Counted from the stretch's first letter, positions 15,665 through 25,181 are shown. The stretch is 64,000 nucleotides of DNA from Zeimonas sp003577305 (GCA_030263385.1 SZOX01000014.1:1-64000); one strand, 5' to 3'. Notes: generated by a model not told the origin, from the sequence alone. Program-made: numbers and translations.

Positions 15665-17293
15665 ATGCACCCGTCCGCGCACGTCGACACCTTCGCCCGC
15701 GACAACCTGCCGCCGCCGGAGCAATGGCCGGAGCTGCCGCAGTCTGCCGACACGCAGTATCCGGCTCGACTGAATGCCGCGGCGGAACTGCTCGACCGGA
15801 TGGTCGAGCGCGGCTTCGGTGACGCGATCGCGCTGCGCACCGACGATGCGGCCTGCACCTATTACCAGCTCTACGTGCGGGTCAACCAGATCGCACACGC
15901 GCTGCGCGAACGCATGGGGCTGGTGCCGGGCAACCGGGTGCTGCTGCGCGGCACGAACAACCCGATGATGGCGGCCTGTCTGCTCGCCACGATCAAGGCC
16001 GGGCTGGTGGCGGTGCCGACGATGCCGCTGCTGCGCGCGAAAGACCTCGCGCCGGTGGTCGCCAGGGCGAAGGTGGCCGCAGCCCTGTGCGACCTGCAGT
16101 TGCGCGACGAACTCGACGCGCTGATGCGCGAGAGCCCGTCGGCCCGGGAAACACTGAAGCAGGCGATGTTCTTCAACGACGGCAGCGGCGCGCCCGACGC
16201 GCTGGAGACCCACCTTCCGGCGATGCCGACACGCTTCGCGGCCTGCGACACCGCGCAGGACGACGTCGCGCTGATCGCATTCACTTCGGGCACCACCGGC
16301 ACGCCGAAAGGCACGATGCACTTTCACCGCGACATCGTCGCGATGTGCGACCTGTTCCCGCGCCACGTGCTGCGTCCCGGCCCCGACGACGTCTTCTGCG
16401 GCACGCCGCCGCTCGCCTTCACGTTCGGGCTGGGCGGCATGCTGTGCTTTCCGATGCGCGTGGGCGCCTCGGTGGTGCTGCTCGAACGCGGCACGCCCGA
16501 GACGCTGCTCGGGGCGATCGAGCGCCATCGCGCGAGCGTGCTGTTCACCGCGCCGACGATGTACCGGCAGATGGCGGCACTCGCGCATCGCTTCGACCTG
16601 TCGTCGCTCGCGAAGTGCGTGTCGGCCGGCGAGGCGTTGCCCGACGCCACGCGCCAGCTCTGGAAACAGGCGACCGGCATCGAGATCATCGACGGCATCG
16701 GCTCGACCGAGATGATCCACATCTTCATCTCGTCGCCGCCCGAGGCCGTGCGTCGCGGCGCGATCGGCAAACCGGTGCCGGGCTACGAAGCGCGCGTCGT
16801 CGACGCCGAGATGAACGAACTGCCGCCCGGTACGGCGGGCAAGCTCGCGGTGAAAGGGCCCACCGGCTGCCGCTACCTCGCGGACGCGCGCCAGCCCGAT
16901 TACGTGAAGAAGGGCTGGAACCTGCCCGGTGACACCTTCACGATGGATGCCGACGGCTACTTCTACTACCAGGCGCGCTCGGACGACATGATCGTCTCGG
17001 GCGGCTACAACATCGCGGGGCCCGAGGTGGAGGCCGCGCTGATGCTGCACGAAGCCGTGGCCGAGTGCGGCGTGATCGGCGTGCCCGACGAGGAGCGCGG
17101 ACAGATCGTGAAGGCCTTCGTGGTGCTCGAGCCGGGTTACGAAGCGGACGCTGCGATGGCCGCGACGCTGCAGGAGTTCGTCAAGCAGACGATCGCGCCG
17201 TACAAGTATCCGCGCGCGGTGGAATTCCGCGAATCGCTGCCGCGCACCGAGACCGGCAAGCTGCAGCGCTTCCGGCTGCGCGCGGGCGGCTGA
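15665..17293 (+). CDS. Aryl-CoA ligase, 2-aminobenzoate-CoA ligase-like
   Basis: A 542-residue AMP-forming acyl-CoA synthetase. The P-loop is FTSGTTGTPKGTMHFH, and the C-terminal catalytic lysine region is PRTETGKLQRF. Overall it most resembles the benzoate/2-aminobenzoate-CoA ligase group (start DNLPPPEQWPE, then YYQLYVRVNQIAHALRERMGLVPGNRVLLRG). The enzyme would activate an aromatic acid to its CoA thioester in the cytosol. It pairs with the MarR gene. 2-Aminobenzoyl-CoA is also the expected product of the catabolic island further along. The exact substrate is inferred. Confidence 0.85.
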   Translation: MHPSAHVDTFARDNLPPPEQWPELPQSADTQYPARLNAAAELLDRMVERGFGDAIALRTDDAACTYYQLYVRVNQIAHALRERMGLVPGNRVLLRGTNNPMMAACLLATIKAGLVAVPTMPLLRAKDLAPVVARAKVAAALCDLQLRDELDALMRESPSARETLKQAMFFNDGSGAPDALETHLPAMPTRFAACDTAQDDVALIAFTSGTTGTPKGTMHFHRDIVAMCDLFPRHVLRPGPDDVFCGTPPLAFTFGLGGMLCFPMRVGASVVLLERGTPETLLGAIERHRASVLFTAPTMYRQMAALAHRFDLSSLAKCVSAGEALPDATRQLWKQATGIEIIDGIGSTEMIHIFISSPPEAVRRGAIGKPVPGYEARVVDAEMNELPPGTAGKLAVKGPTGCRYLADARQPDYVKKGWNLPGDTFTMDADGYFYYQARSDDMIVSGGYNIAGPEVEAALMLHEAVAECGVIGVPDEERGQIVKAFVVLEPGYEADAAMAATLQEFVKQTIAPYKYPRAVEFRESLPRTETGKLQRFRLRAGG

Positions 17294-17305
17294 CCCGGCC
17301 GGCCG

Positions 17306-19003
17306 CTACGCAGCCTTCTTCAGCGCCTCGTCGCGCAGTTCGCGGCGCAGGATCTTGCCCACGTTGGTCTTCGGCAACTCGACGCGGAATTCGATGTACT
17401 TCGGCTTCTTGTAGCCGGTGAGGTTCTCGGCGCAGTACTGCATCAGGTCGCGCTCGGTGAGGCTCTCGTCCTTCTTCACCACGAAGAGCTTCACCGCCTC
17501 GCCCGAGTTCGGGTCGGGCACGCCCACCGCCGCCACTTCGAGCACCCCCGGGTGGTTCGCGACCACGCCCTCGATCTCGTTGGGGTACACGTTGAAGCCC
17601 GAGACCAGGATCATGTCCTTCTTGCGGTCGACGATGCGCGTATAGCCACGCTCGTCCATGATGCCGATGTCGCCCGTCTTGAAGAAGCCGTCGGGAGTCA
17701 TGACCTTCGCGGTCTCGCCGGGCTGGTTCCAGTAACCGGTCATCACCTGCGGGCCGCGGATCGCGATTTCGCCGCGCTCGCCGATCGGCACCGGCTTGCC
17801 GTCGTCGTCGAGGATCGCGACGTCGGTCGACGGGAACGGCAGGCCGATCGTCCCGCTGAACGCATCGGTGTCGGTGGGGTTGCCGGTGGCCGCAGGCGAA
17901 GTCTCCGACAGGCCGTAGGCCTCGCAGATCGGACAGCCGGTGACCGCGAGCCACTTCTTCGCGACCGCTTCCTGCACCGCCATGCCGCCGCCGAGCGACA
18001 CGCGCAGCTGCGAGAAATCGAGCTTCGCGAACTCGGCATTGTTGGCCAGCGCGTTGAACAGCGTGTTCACCGCGGGGAACAGGTTGAACCTGTACGGCCG
18101 GACCTCCTTGATCAGCGCCGCCTGGTCGCGCGGATTGGGAATGAGGATGTTCAGGCCTCCGAGCCGCGTGCCGATCAGGTAGCAGGCCGTGAGCGCGAAG
18201 ATGTGGTAGAGCGGCAGCGCGCAGACCCAGATGAGCTGCTCGGGCGGCGGCCCCTTCTTCGGGTTGGTGAGCGCCGGCTGGATCCAGGCCTCGGCCTGCA
18301 GCACGTTGGCGACGATGTTGCGATGAACCAGCGTGGCGCCCTTGGCCAGGCCGGTGGTGCCGCCGGTGTACTGCAGGAACGCGACGTCTTCGTGCGTCAG
18401 CACGGCCGGCTCGAGCGGCAGGCGGCCGCCCTCGGCGAGCACCGTGTTGAAGCGCGTGGTGTTCGAGAGTTCGAAAGCGGGCACCATCTTCTTCACGTGA
18501 CGAACGACGAAGTTCACCAACGTGCCCTTGGCGAAGCCGAGCAGGTCGCCCATCGAAGCGAGCACCACGTGCTCGACTTTCGTGCGCGCGATCACCTGCT
18601 GCAGCGTGGTCGCGAAGTTCTCGAGAATGAAGATCACCCGTGCACCCGAGTCTTTCAACTGGTGCTCGAGTTCGCGCGGCGTGTACAGCGGATTCACGTT
18701 CACCACGACGTAGCCGGCGCGCAGCACTGCGGCAATCGTCACCGGGTTCTGCAGGATGTTGGGCATCATGATCGCGACGCGGTCGCCCTTCTGCAGGCCG
18801 CGCGACTGCAGCCAGGCGGCGACGCACTTCGAGAGCTCGTCGAGCTCGCGGTAGCTCACTTCCTTGCCGAAGCCGACGAAAGCCTTGCGATCGCGATACT
18901 TCGCGAATGCCTCGTCGAAGATCTGCACCACCGATTCATAGCGATGGTGATCGATCTCGTGGGGTACGCTCGGAGGGTAGCTCTTCAACCAGATCCGGTC
19001 CAT
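17306..19003 (-). CDS. fadD: Long-chain fatty acid--CoA ligase
   Basis: A 565-residue AMP-forming synthetase of the FadD type, activating fatty acids at the inner membrane. It has YTGGTTGLAKGATLVHRN, EAYGLSETSPAA, the FACS region around GYWNQPGETAKVMTPDGFFKTGD and the catalytic lysine in KTNVGKILRRELR. The start MDRIWLKSYPPSVPHEID is typical of betaproteobacterial FadD. It converges on the aryl-CoA ligase. Confidence 0.95.
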   Translation of the reverse strand: MDRIWLKSYPPSVPHEIDHHRYESVVQIFDEAFAKYRDRKAFVGFGKEVSYRELDELSKCVAAWLQSRGLQKGDRVAIMMPNILQNPVTIAAVLRAGYVVVNVNPLYTPRELEHQLKDSGARVIFILENFATTLQQVIARTKVEHVVLASMGDLLGFAKGTLVNFVVRHVKKMVPAFELSNTTRFNTVLAEGGRLPLEPAVLTHEDVAFLQYTGGTTGLAKGATLVHRNIVANVLQAEAWIQPALTNPKKGPPPEQLIWVCALPLYHIFALTACYLIGTRLGGLNILIPNPRDQAALIKEVRPYRFNLFPAVNTLFNALANNAEFAKLDFSQLRVSLGGGMAVQEAVAKKWLAVTGCPICEAYGLSETSPAATGNPTDTDAFSGTIGLPFPSTDVAILDDDGKPVPIGERGEIAIRGPQVMTGYWNQPGETAKVMTPDGFFKTGDIGIMDERGYTRIVDRKKDMILVSGFNVYPNEIEGVVANHPGVLEVAAVGVPDPNSGEAVKLFVVKKDESLTERDLMQYCAENLTGYKKPKYIEFRVELPKTNVGKILRRELRDEALKKAA

Positions 19004-19075
19004 GTTCGACTCTCTGCTGCGGCAAGACCGTGAGCGGGCCCCTCGCCGGCTCCTCGGGTGGCGCCGATTATGCCT

Positions 19076-20194
19076 TCAGCGGCCGGGCTTCGGGATGAGC
19101 AGGGTCAAGGCCGGGTGCGCTTGCGGCTGCGTCAGCGCCGCAAGCGCCCGCTCGCGCTCGGCCCTCGGGAGCTCGCCCAGTCGCCGGGCGGCAGCGTAGA
19201 AGGCGGGCAGATCGCCGCCCTGCCGTGCGAGCAGTGCCCGGAACGCCGGAACCTGCCCGGTATAGGTGGCCACTGACGCGAGGTGCGCGTTGGTGAGCGG
19301 CTGCGCGAACCAGCGGTCGTAGCCGGCGTAGCCGTTCCACTGGCGCTTCAGGACCTCGTAGTCGCTGCGCAGCGCGGCGAACGCCCGGCGCTTGGCGGCA
19401 CGCTTGTCCCCATCGAGCGCATCCGAGGCGTAGACCGCATCGAGCGCCGCCCGGTGGCGCTCGAGCAGCGCGAGGAACTGCTCGCGCCGGGCGGCGAAGC
19501 GCTGCCACTCGGCGCGCAGCGCCGGATCGGCCCCGGCGGCCTCGCGCGCAGCCAGCCAGCGCTCCATCCCGGCCTGCTCGACCGCGGTGGCGAACGACTC
19601 GTTGAAGGTGGTGTCGCCCTTCACGTAGAGCAGCTGGTGCGCGAGCTCGTGGAAGATCAGGCGCGCGAGCTCGCCGTCGGGGTAGCGCACGAAGCTGCTG
19701 AGCACCGGGTCGTCGAACCAGCCCAGCGTGGAATACGCGGGCACGCCGCGCACGAAGGCCTCGTAGCCTTCGGCGCGCAGCCGCGCCGCGAAGCGCTCGG
19801 CGTCCTGCGGATCGTAGTAGCCGCGATAGCCGACGCAGCCGGCCACCGGGAAGCACCATTCCTTCAGCTTCAGCGACAGCTCCGGCGCGGCGAAGACGTT
19901 CCAGGCGACGAACGGCCGCCCGAGGTCGGCGTAGCCGGTGTAGCTGCCATTGGCCGGCAGCGCGAGCTGCGCGGAGGCGAACCGGCGGGCATCGAGCACC
20001 AGGGCCAGTTTGTGGCGCAGCAGCGGATCGAGCCCCGGTTCGGCGAGCAACTCGTCGATCGGACGCGCCCCGCGCATCACCGCCAGGTGCCCGGTCACCG
20101 ATTGCCAGTAATAGCCCGGCCCGTCGCCCCAGGACGAGCAGCCTGCGAGCAGCGCCAGCAACGCGATCGACGCTGCCGCCGTGACTTGCCGCAC
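19076..20194 (-). CDS. Predicted aminopeptidase, zinc lipoprotein
   Basis: A lipoprotein metallopeptidase of the predicted-aminopeptidase family. A signal segment (TAAASIALLALLAGC) ends in a lipobox cysteine. The zinc site is HELAH in RLIFHELAHQLLYVKGDTTFNESFA, where the following Glu is a likely third ligand. I chose the GTG at 20194 because it places the lipobox about 20 residues in. The longer in-frame start at 20296 adds 34 Arg-rich residues and would give an abnormally long signal. The substrate is unknown. The start is divergent to the M20 amidohydrolase. Confidence 0.85.
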   Translation of the reverse strand: MRQVTAAASIALLALLAGCSSWGDGPGYYWQSVTGHLAVMRGARPIDELLAEPGLDPLLRHKLALVLDARRFASAQLALPANGSYTGYADLGRPFVAWNVFAAPELSLKLKEWCFPVAGCVGYRGYYDPQDAERFAARLRAEGYEAFVRGVPAYSTLGWFDDPVLSSFVRYPDGELARLIFHELAHQLLYVKGDTTFNESFATAVEQAGMERWLAAREAAGADPALRAEWQRFAARREQFLALLERHRAALDAVYASDALDGDKRAAKRRAFAALRSDYEVLKRQWNGYAGYDRWFAQPLTNAHLASVATYTGQVPAFRALLARQGGDLPAFYAAARRLGELPRAERERALAALTQPQAHPALTLLIPKPGR

Positions 20195-20345
20195 GGGCCC
20201 GGCCCCGCGGCCGGCCCTGCCCGGCACCTGGGTGGATCGTGCGGACGGGCGCCGCCGAGGGCGCGCCCGGTGGCGGGGGAAACCGGCGACGCTCATCGAC
20301 CCAATGCTAATCTATCGGGACCACTCCCGCGCTGCGAACCGCCCC

Positions 20346-21536
20346 ATGAAGCTGGTCGAACAGATCGTCGATTTCCATGCCGAGCTGCGCGAGTTCCGGC
20401 GCGACCTGCATGCGCATCCGGAACTGAAGTTCGAGGAATTCCGAACCGCCGACCTGATCGCCGACCGGCTGGCGGCCTGGGGCATCCCGGTCGATCGCGG
20501 CCTGGGCGGCACCGGCGTGGTGGGCATCGTGAAGGCCGGCGGTTCGCAGCGCGCGATCGGCCTGCGTGCCGACATGGATGCGCTGCCCATGACCGAACTC
20601 AATCGCTTCGCGCACGCGTCGAAGCACCCCGGGCGCATGCACGCCTGCGGCCACGACGGCCACGTGGCGATGCTGCTGGCCGCCGCGAAGCACTTCGCCA
20701 CGCAGCGCAACTTCGACGGCACCGTCTACCTGATCTTCCAGCCCGCCGAGGAAGGCGGCGGCGGCGCACGCGAGATGATCCGCGACGGGCTGTTCGGGAA
20801 GTTTCCGATGGAGGCGATCTTCGGCATGCACAACTGGCCGGGCCTGGCCACCGGGCAGTTCGCGCTGAAGGCGGGCCCGGTGATGGGTTCGTCAACCGAA
20901 TTCAGGGTCACGATTCGCGGCCGCGGTTCGCACGCGGCGCTGCCGCACGACGGCATCGACCCGGTGCCGGCGGCCTGCCAGATGGTGCAGGCGTTCCAGA
21001 CGATCATCACCCGCAACAAGCGGCCGATCGAGGCGGTGGTGCTGTCGGTCACGATGATCCATGCGGGCGAGGCCACCAACGTGGTGCCCGACACTGCCGA
21101 GATCCAGGGCACGCTGCGCACCTTCACCGTCGAGACGATCGACCTCGTCGAGCAGCGGATGCGCGCGCTGGTCGAGCACACCGCGGCGGCCTTCGGCTGC
21201 ACCGCGGAGCTGGAGTTCGTGCGCAACTACCCGCCGACGATCAACCACACGGCGGAAACCGATTTCTGCCGCGAGGTGATGAAGGAAGTCGTCGGCGAGG
21301 CCAACGTGCTCGAGTTCGAGCCGACGCTGGGCGCGGAAGATTTCGCCTATTTCCTGCTCGAGAAGCCCGGCTGCTACGTGGTCATCGGCAACGGCGAAGG
21401 CGCGCACCGCGAAGCGGGCCACGGACTGGGCCCGTGCACGCTGCACAACCCGAATTACGACTTCAACGACGAACTGATCCCGATCGGCGCCTCGTACTGG
21501 GTCCACCTGGCCGAGCGCTGGCTGGCGCCACGCTGA
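20346..21536 (+). CDS. M20 family amidohydrolase (hippurate hydrolase-like)
   Basis: A 396-residue M20D metallohydrolase. Metal ligands appear in RMHACGHDGHVAMLL, IFQPAEEGGGG and, late, CTLHNPNYDFND. Members cleave N-acyl amino acids such as hippurate, or indole-3-acetyl amino-acid conjugates in plant-associated bacteria. The ATG at 20346 (MKLVEQIVDFHAELREFRRD) matches the family start; the upstream extension is shadow. Given the auxin-type island nearby, an IAA-amino acid hydrolase role is possible but not shown. Confidence 0.93.
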   Translation: MKLVEQIVDFHAELREFRRDLHAHPELKFEEFRTADLIADRLAAWGIPVDRGLGGTGVVGIVKAGGSQRAIGLRADMDALPMTELNRFAHASKHPGRMHACGHDGHVAMLLAAAKHFATQRNFDGTVYLIFQPAEEGGGGAREMIRDGLFGKFPMEAIFGMHNWPGLATGQFALKAGPVMGSSTEFRVTIRGRGSHAALPHDGIDPVPAACQMVQAFQTIITRNKRPIEAVVLSVTMIHAGEATNVVPDTAEIQGTLRTFTVETIDLVEQRMRALVEHTAAAFGCTAELEFVRNYPPTINHTAETDFCREVMKEVVGEANVLEFEPTLGAEDFAYFLLEKPGCYVVIGNGEGAHREAGHGLGPCTLHNPNYDFNDELIPIGASYWVHLAERWLAPR

Positions 21537-21594
21537 GCACGGCGCTCACGCCCGGAGTCGGCCGCGGGCGGGCCGGTCATCGCCCGGTCGCCCG

Positions 21595-22542
21595 TCAGAC
21601 TGGAACGAGCCGGGCGATCGTCGCCTCGTCCGATTCGGAGTCGGCTTCGAGCGACAGCCGGTAGTGCATGCCGACCCCGAGCACGGCCTTGCGTGCAACG
21701 TGGCCGAAGGGCAGTCCGGTGACGATCGGCACGGACACCCGCGAGCGGAAGTACTCGACCACCGATGCGAGGCCGTAGCCATTGTCGTGCGGCGCCGCCT
21801 TCCAGTCGGTGAACGCGCCCAGCACGATCGCGCGCTGGCGCGCGAGCACGCCGGCGTACATCAACTGGTGCAGCATCCGCTCGATGCGGTACGGGTGCTC
21901 GGATACGTCTTCGAGGAACAGAAGGCCGTCCTCGACGTCCGGCAGCCAGGGCGTGCCCACCGCCCCTGCAACCAGCGACAGGTTGCCGCCCCAGATCGTG
22001 CCCTCGACCGCTTCGACCAGGCGCGGAGCGCCTGCCGGATGCTGCTCGACCCACCGCACCGGCAGCAGGCTGCCCGCCATCAGCGCGTCGAAGTGAGCGA
22101 GCATGAACTCGTCGGGCTGCGCGACGCCGAAATCGCCGCTCACGCCGGGGCCCGCGAAACTCGGCGCTCCGGTTCGGGCCAGCAGCGCCAGCTGGAAGGC
22201 GGTGAAGTCGCTGTAGCCGATCCAGCGTACGCCGCGCGTGGCCGAGGCGGCGACGAGCGCCCAGTCGATCCGGTCGAGCAGCCGCGACAGGCCGTAGCCT
22301 CCGCGCGCGATCATCACCGCATCGATGTCGGTGGCCTGCGCCGCCCGATGGATCTGCTCGAGCCGCGCGTCGTCGGTGCCGGAGAAGCGCTGCCAGGCCT
22401 CGCGCGCGACGTGGCATCGCACCGAATGGCCGCGCGCGCGCAGCGCGGCCAGCGCCGCATCGAAAGCGTCGAGCGACAGGTGCGCACCCGAGGGCGCGAT
22501 CACCTCGATGCGCGCGCCCTGCCGCGCGGCGGCCGCCGTCAT
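21595..22542 (-). CDS. LD-carboxypeptidase (LdcA family)
   Basis: A 315-residue S66 peptidase that removes the terminal D-Ala from murein tetrapeptides during recycling. The catalytic Ser lies in RWIGYSDFTAFQLAL. ARGGYGLSRLLDRIDW and the C-terminal Glu/His region (FLEDVSEHPYRIERMLHQL, PFGHVARKAVLGVG) are family hallmarks. The start at 22542 overlaps the stop of a 19-codon open frame (ATGA). It converges on the M20 gene. Confidence 0.93.
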   Translation of the reverse strand: MTAAAARQGARIEVIAPSGAHLSLDAFDAALAALRARGHSVRCHVAREAWQRFSGTDDARLEQIHRAAQATDIDAVMIARGGYGLSRLLDRIDWALVAASATRGVRWIGYSDFTAFQLALLARTGAPSFAGPGVSGDFGVAQPDEFMLAHFDALMAGSLLPVRWVEQHPAGAPRLVEAVEGTIWGGNLSLVAGAVGTPWLPDVEDGLLFLEDVSEHPYRIERMLHQLMYAGVLARQRAIVLGAFTDWKAAPHDNGYGLASVVEYFRSRVSVPIVTGLPFGHVARKAVLGVGMHYRLSLEADSESDEATIARLVPV

Positions 22543-22598
22543 GCGCGCGCCCGCAGTTCGGGCAGATCGGGCAACAGGCTCTCCTCGATGACTTCCAT
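22539..22598 (-). CDS. Possible 19-residue leader peptide or gene remnant
   Basis: A 19-codon frame, MEVIEESLLPDLPELRARA, ends in an ATGA overlap with the LD-carboxypeptidase start. Its composition differs from the Arg-rich shadow sequence upstream in the same frame. It could couple translation into ldcA or be the end of a decayed gene. I found no known family. The rest of 22599-22714 shows nothing. Confidence 0.25.
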   Translation of the reverse strand: MEVIEESLLPDLPELRARA

Positions 22599-22714
22599 CG
22601 CCGTTTGGCTGCACGACTCACTCGCCCCGCGACGCGAGCAGCGTGTCGCCGAGCAGTTTACGGCAGACGGGCACCCCTGCGCGCAAGCAGACGCGCAGGC
22701 GCGAAGCTGCCACG

Positions 22715-23758
22715 TCACGTCCGGGTGCGAAGCGTGCCCCGGGCTGTCGGGCCGTGTCCGGCCATCGTAACCCCTCCATCGGCCCGCAAGAACCACGCAC
22801 GCGCCGTAGGATGGGCCGCGAGCAGCGCGGCGGCACGCTCCGCGGGCATGATCGACAACGCGGTGGAGAGTCCGTCGGCCAGCGTGGCGCGCGGCGCCGC
22901 CACCGACACCGACAGATAGCGATTGGCGCTGCGCCCGGTGGCCGGATCGAACAGATGGTGGATGCGTGGATCGCCGCCGAAAACGGTGCCGCTCGCCGCC
23001 GACGTCGCCAGCGCCGGCAGCGTGCCTGCGTCGTCGCCCAGTGCCAGCTCGAACAGCACGCGTTGCAGACTGCGCGGATCGGCGACTGCCGCGCGCCAGC
23101 GCGCCCCATCGGCGCGATGGCCGTGGGCGCGCACCTCGCCCAGATCGATCATGAGGTCATCGAGCCCGCCGGCGCGCAGCAGGTCGGCCACGCGGTCGGT
23201 GACGAAGCCCTGCGCGATGCCGTTCAGCGTGAGCGCCATGCCGGGGCGCCGCAGCCGGATCAGGTCGGTGCGCAGTTCGACACCGGCGAATCCCACGCTC
23301 TTCAACGCGTCGGCGATCGCCACCGGCGTGGGCCCGGCGGCAGACGCGCCGGGTCGCCCGAAGTGCGCGGCGTAGAGGCGATAGAGCGGTTGCACCGTCG
23401 GATCGAACGCGCCGCCGCTCGATCGTGCCAGGTCGATGGCCAGAGACAGCAACTCGACCAGTTCGAGCGGCGGGTTGCGCAGTGCACCGGCAGCGTTGAG
23501 CCGCGACAGCGACGAATCGGGGCGATAAAGGCTGAACACCGATTCGAGCCGATCGATCTCGGCGACGCAGCGCTGCAAGAGCGCACGCGCCTTCTCGCGA
23601 TCGGGATGCAGCAGCGTCATCGACGCCAGGGCGCCCATCGCGGTGCCTCGCCAGACGACGGGGCGGGTCGTTGCGGCGACGCTTGCGCGTGCGCCGGCCG
23701 CTGGCGCTGCAGCCGCGCAGGCGGCGACGATCGACAGGAAGCGTCGACGATCGGTCAT
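22715..23758 (-). CDS. nosX: FAD:protein FMN transferase, NosX/ApbE type
   Basis: A 347-residue ApbE-family flavin transferase, last gene of the nos operon. A twin-arginine signal (MTDRRRFLSIVAACAAAAPA) directs it to the periplasm. It attaches FMN covalently to a Thr of NosR; the target motif DIVSGAT is present in the NosR of this operon. Family segments are RGTAMGALASMTL, GVELRTDLIRLRRPGMALTL with NGIAQGF, and DDLMIDLGEVRAHG. The ATG overlaps the nosL stop by four bases. Confidence 0.93.
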   Translation of the reverse strand: MTDRRRFLSIVAACAAAAPAAGARASVAATTRPVVWRGTAMGALASMTLLHPDREKARALLQRCVAEIDRLESVFSLYRPDSSLSRLNAAGALRNPPLELVELLSLAIDLARSSGGAFDPTVQPLYRLYAAHFGRPGASAAGPTPVAIADALKSVGFAGVELRTDLIRLRRPGMALTLNGIAQGFVTDRVADLLRAGGLDDLMIDLGEVRAHGHRADGARWRAAVADPRSLQRVLFELALGDDAGTLPALATSAASGTVFGGDPRIHHLFDPATGRSANRYLSVSVAAPRATLADGLSTALSIMPAERAAALLAAHPTARAWFLRADGGVTMAGHGPTARGTLRTRT

Positions 23759-24360
23759 CGCTGTTCTCCTCGATGCGTTGCTGCGGCCGGCACCTCGGCC
23801 GGCACTTCGGTCGGCCGCCCGGGCGAGGCGAACAGCCAGGCGTCCGGGATCTCGTCGAGACGCACTACCCGACCGCCGTTCGCAGCCTGGAACGCCTGGG
23901 CCGCTGCCTGGTCGGAGAACGGCACCGCTTCGGGCGCTCCCATTCCGCCGCGCGCCTGGCTCTCGATCACGAACCAGGCCTGCCTGGCGTCGACCCAGGC
24001 GCCACGATCGGGTTGCTGCCAGTTGGCCGATCGGCCCATGTCGTTGACGTAGGCCGCAGCGACGTCGCGCGGTTCCTCCGGCGAGCGCAGGAAGACGATC
24101 GTGTCGCGCACCGACGAGAACCAGACCGGCTCGCTGCGACTGGCCAGGTGCACCTGGCCCTTGGGCCCTTCGTGCTCGGCAAGCCGCATGCCGCAGTAGT
24201 AGCCGGTGGCCTCGGCGAGCACCTCGGAGGGCGAAGGCCGAGGGCGCTCGGCCGGCCGCCGGTCGCAACCGGCCAGGCCTGCGGCGACGAGCGCCACGGC
24301 AAGTACCATGGCGCGTACCACGGCGAGCGTCGCGAACCGCGGCGTGCGCGACAGGCTCAC
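23755..24360 (-). CDS. nosL: NosL copper chaperone lipoprotein
   Basis: A 201-residue NosL that delivers Cu(I) to N2O reductase. It has a lipobox (VAAGLAGC) and the copper-site segment YYCGMRLAEHEGPKGQVHL, then YVNDMGRS. I chose the GTG at 24360, which overlaps the nosY stop (GTGA) and has a strong GGGAGGAGAG ribosome-binding site upstream. The conserved domain ends around residue 165, and the Ala/Pro-rich tail looks disordered. Confidence 0.92.
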   Translation of the reverse strand: MSLSRTPRFATLAVVRAMVLAVALVAAGLAGCDRRPAERPRPSPSEVLAEATGYYCGMRLAEHEGPKGQVHLASRSEPVWFSSVRDTIVFLRSPEEPRDVAAAYVNDMGRSANWQQPDRGAWVDARQAWFVIESQARGGMGAPEAVPFSDQAAAQAFQAANGGRVVRLDEIPDAWLFASPGRPTEVPAEVPAAATHRGEQR

Positions 24361-25181
24361 AACGCTCTCCTCCCGAAGGCGACGATCGCCATCGCCAGCG
24401 GCACCACGATCCAGGCCGCGAGCACCGCCAGGAACACCGGCGCCGGCAGTGCCGCCGGATCGCCGGGGCCGGCCATGCCGCTGTAGACCGACACCGCGTG
24501 GCTGGCGGTCATGTTGAACAACCTGTAGACGTCGGCCGGATTGAACAGCAGCAACGCATCGAGCACCGGCTTGTTCACGATGCGGCCCTGGTCGGCGACC
24601 AGCACGCCGAGCAGCGCAGTGTCGTAGATCAGCACGAAGAACAGCCACAGGCCGACCGCGAGCCCGGCGGCGGTGGCGCGTTCGTGCACCAGCGTGCTGG
24701 CCAGGCAGCCCAGCGACACGAAGGCGGCGCCGAGCATGATCGAGGTGAGCACCATCGCCGCATAGGCCGACCAGGCCTGCGGCCCGATGCCGGCCTTCAG
24801 GCCGATCGCGGCAGCGGCGGCACCGTAGCCGATCACCGTTGCCACCGCGAGGATCGCGACCTGCCCGAGACACTTGCCGACCACCACCTGCCAGCGCGCC
24901 ACCGGGTACGACAGCAGCAGCATCAGCGTGCCGCGCTCGTGCTCGCCGACGATCGCGTCGAACGACAGCAGCAGCGCGATCAGCGGCACCAGGAAGATGG
25001 TGAGGCTCGCGAGGCTCACGACGGTGACCGCCAGCGGATCGGCCTTCACGGTGCCGGTGGGCGCGCTGCCGAGCAGCGCCAGCGAGAGCGCGAGTGCCGC
25101 CATCAGCACGGTGGTCGCGAGCACCCAGCGGTTGCGCATGCCGACGCGGATTTCCTGCGCGGCGATCACCAGCGCGTTCAT
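24357..25181 (-). CDS. nosY: NosY ABC transporter permease
   Basis: A 274-residue inner-membrane protein with about six transmembrane segments, the permease partner of NosF. The GEHERGTLMLLLSYPVARWQ segment is typical of ABC-2 permeases. The NosDFY complex is needed to mature the copper-sulfur CuZ centre of NosZ in the periplasm. The start MNALVIAAQEIRVGMRNRW overlaps the nosF stop. Confidence 0.95.
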   Translation of the reverse strand: MNALVIAAQEIRVGMRNRWVLATTVLMAALALSLALLGSAPTGTVKADPLAVTVVSLASLTIFLVPLIALLLSFDAIVGEHERGTLMLLLSYPVARWQVVVGKCLGQVAILAVATVIGYGAAAAAIGLKAGIGPQAWSAYAAMVLTSIMLGAAFVSLGCLASTLVHERATAAGLAVGLWLFFVLIYDTALLGVLVADQGRIVNKPVLDALLLFNPADVYRLFNMTASHAVSVYSGMAGPGDPAALPAPVFLAVLAAWIVVPLAMAIVAFGRRAL

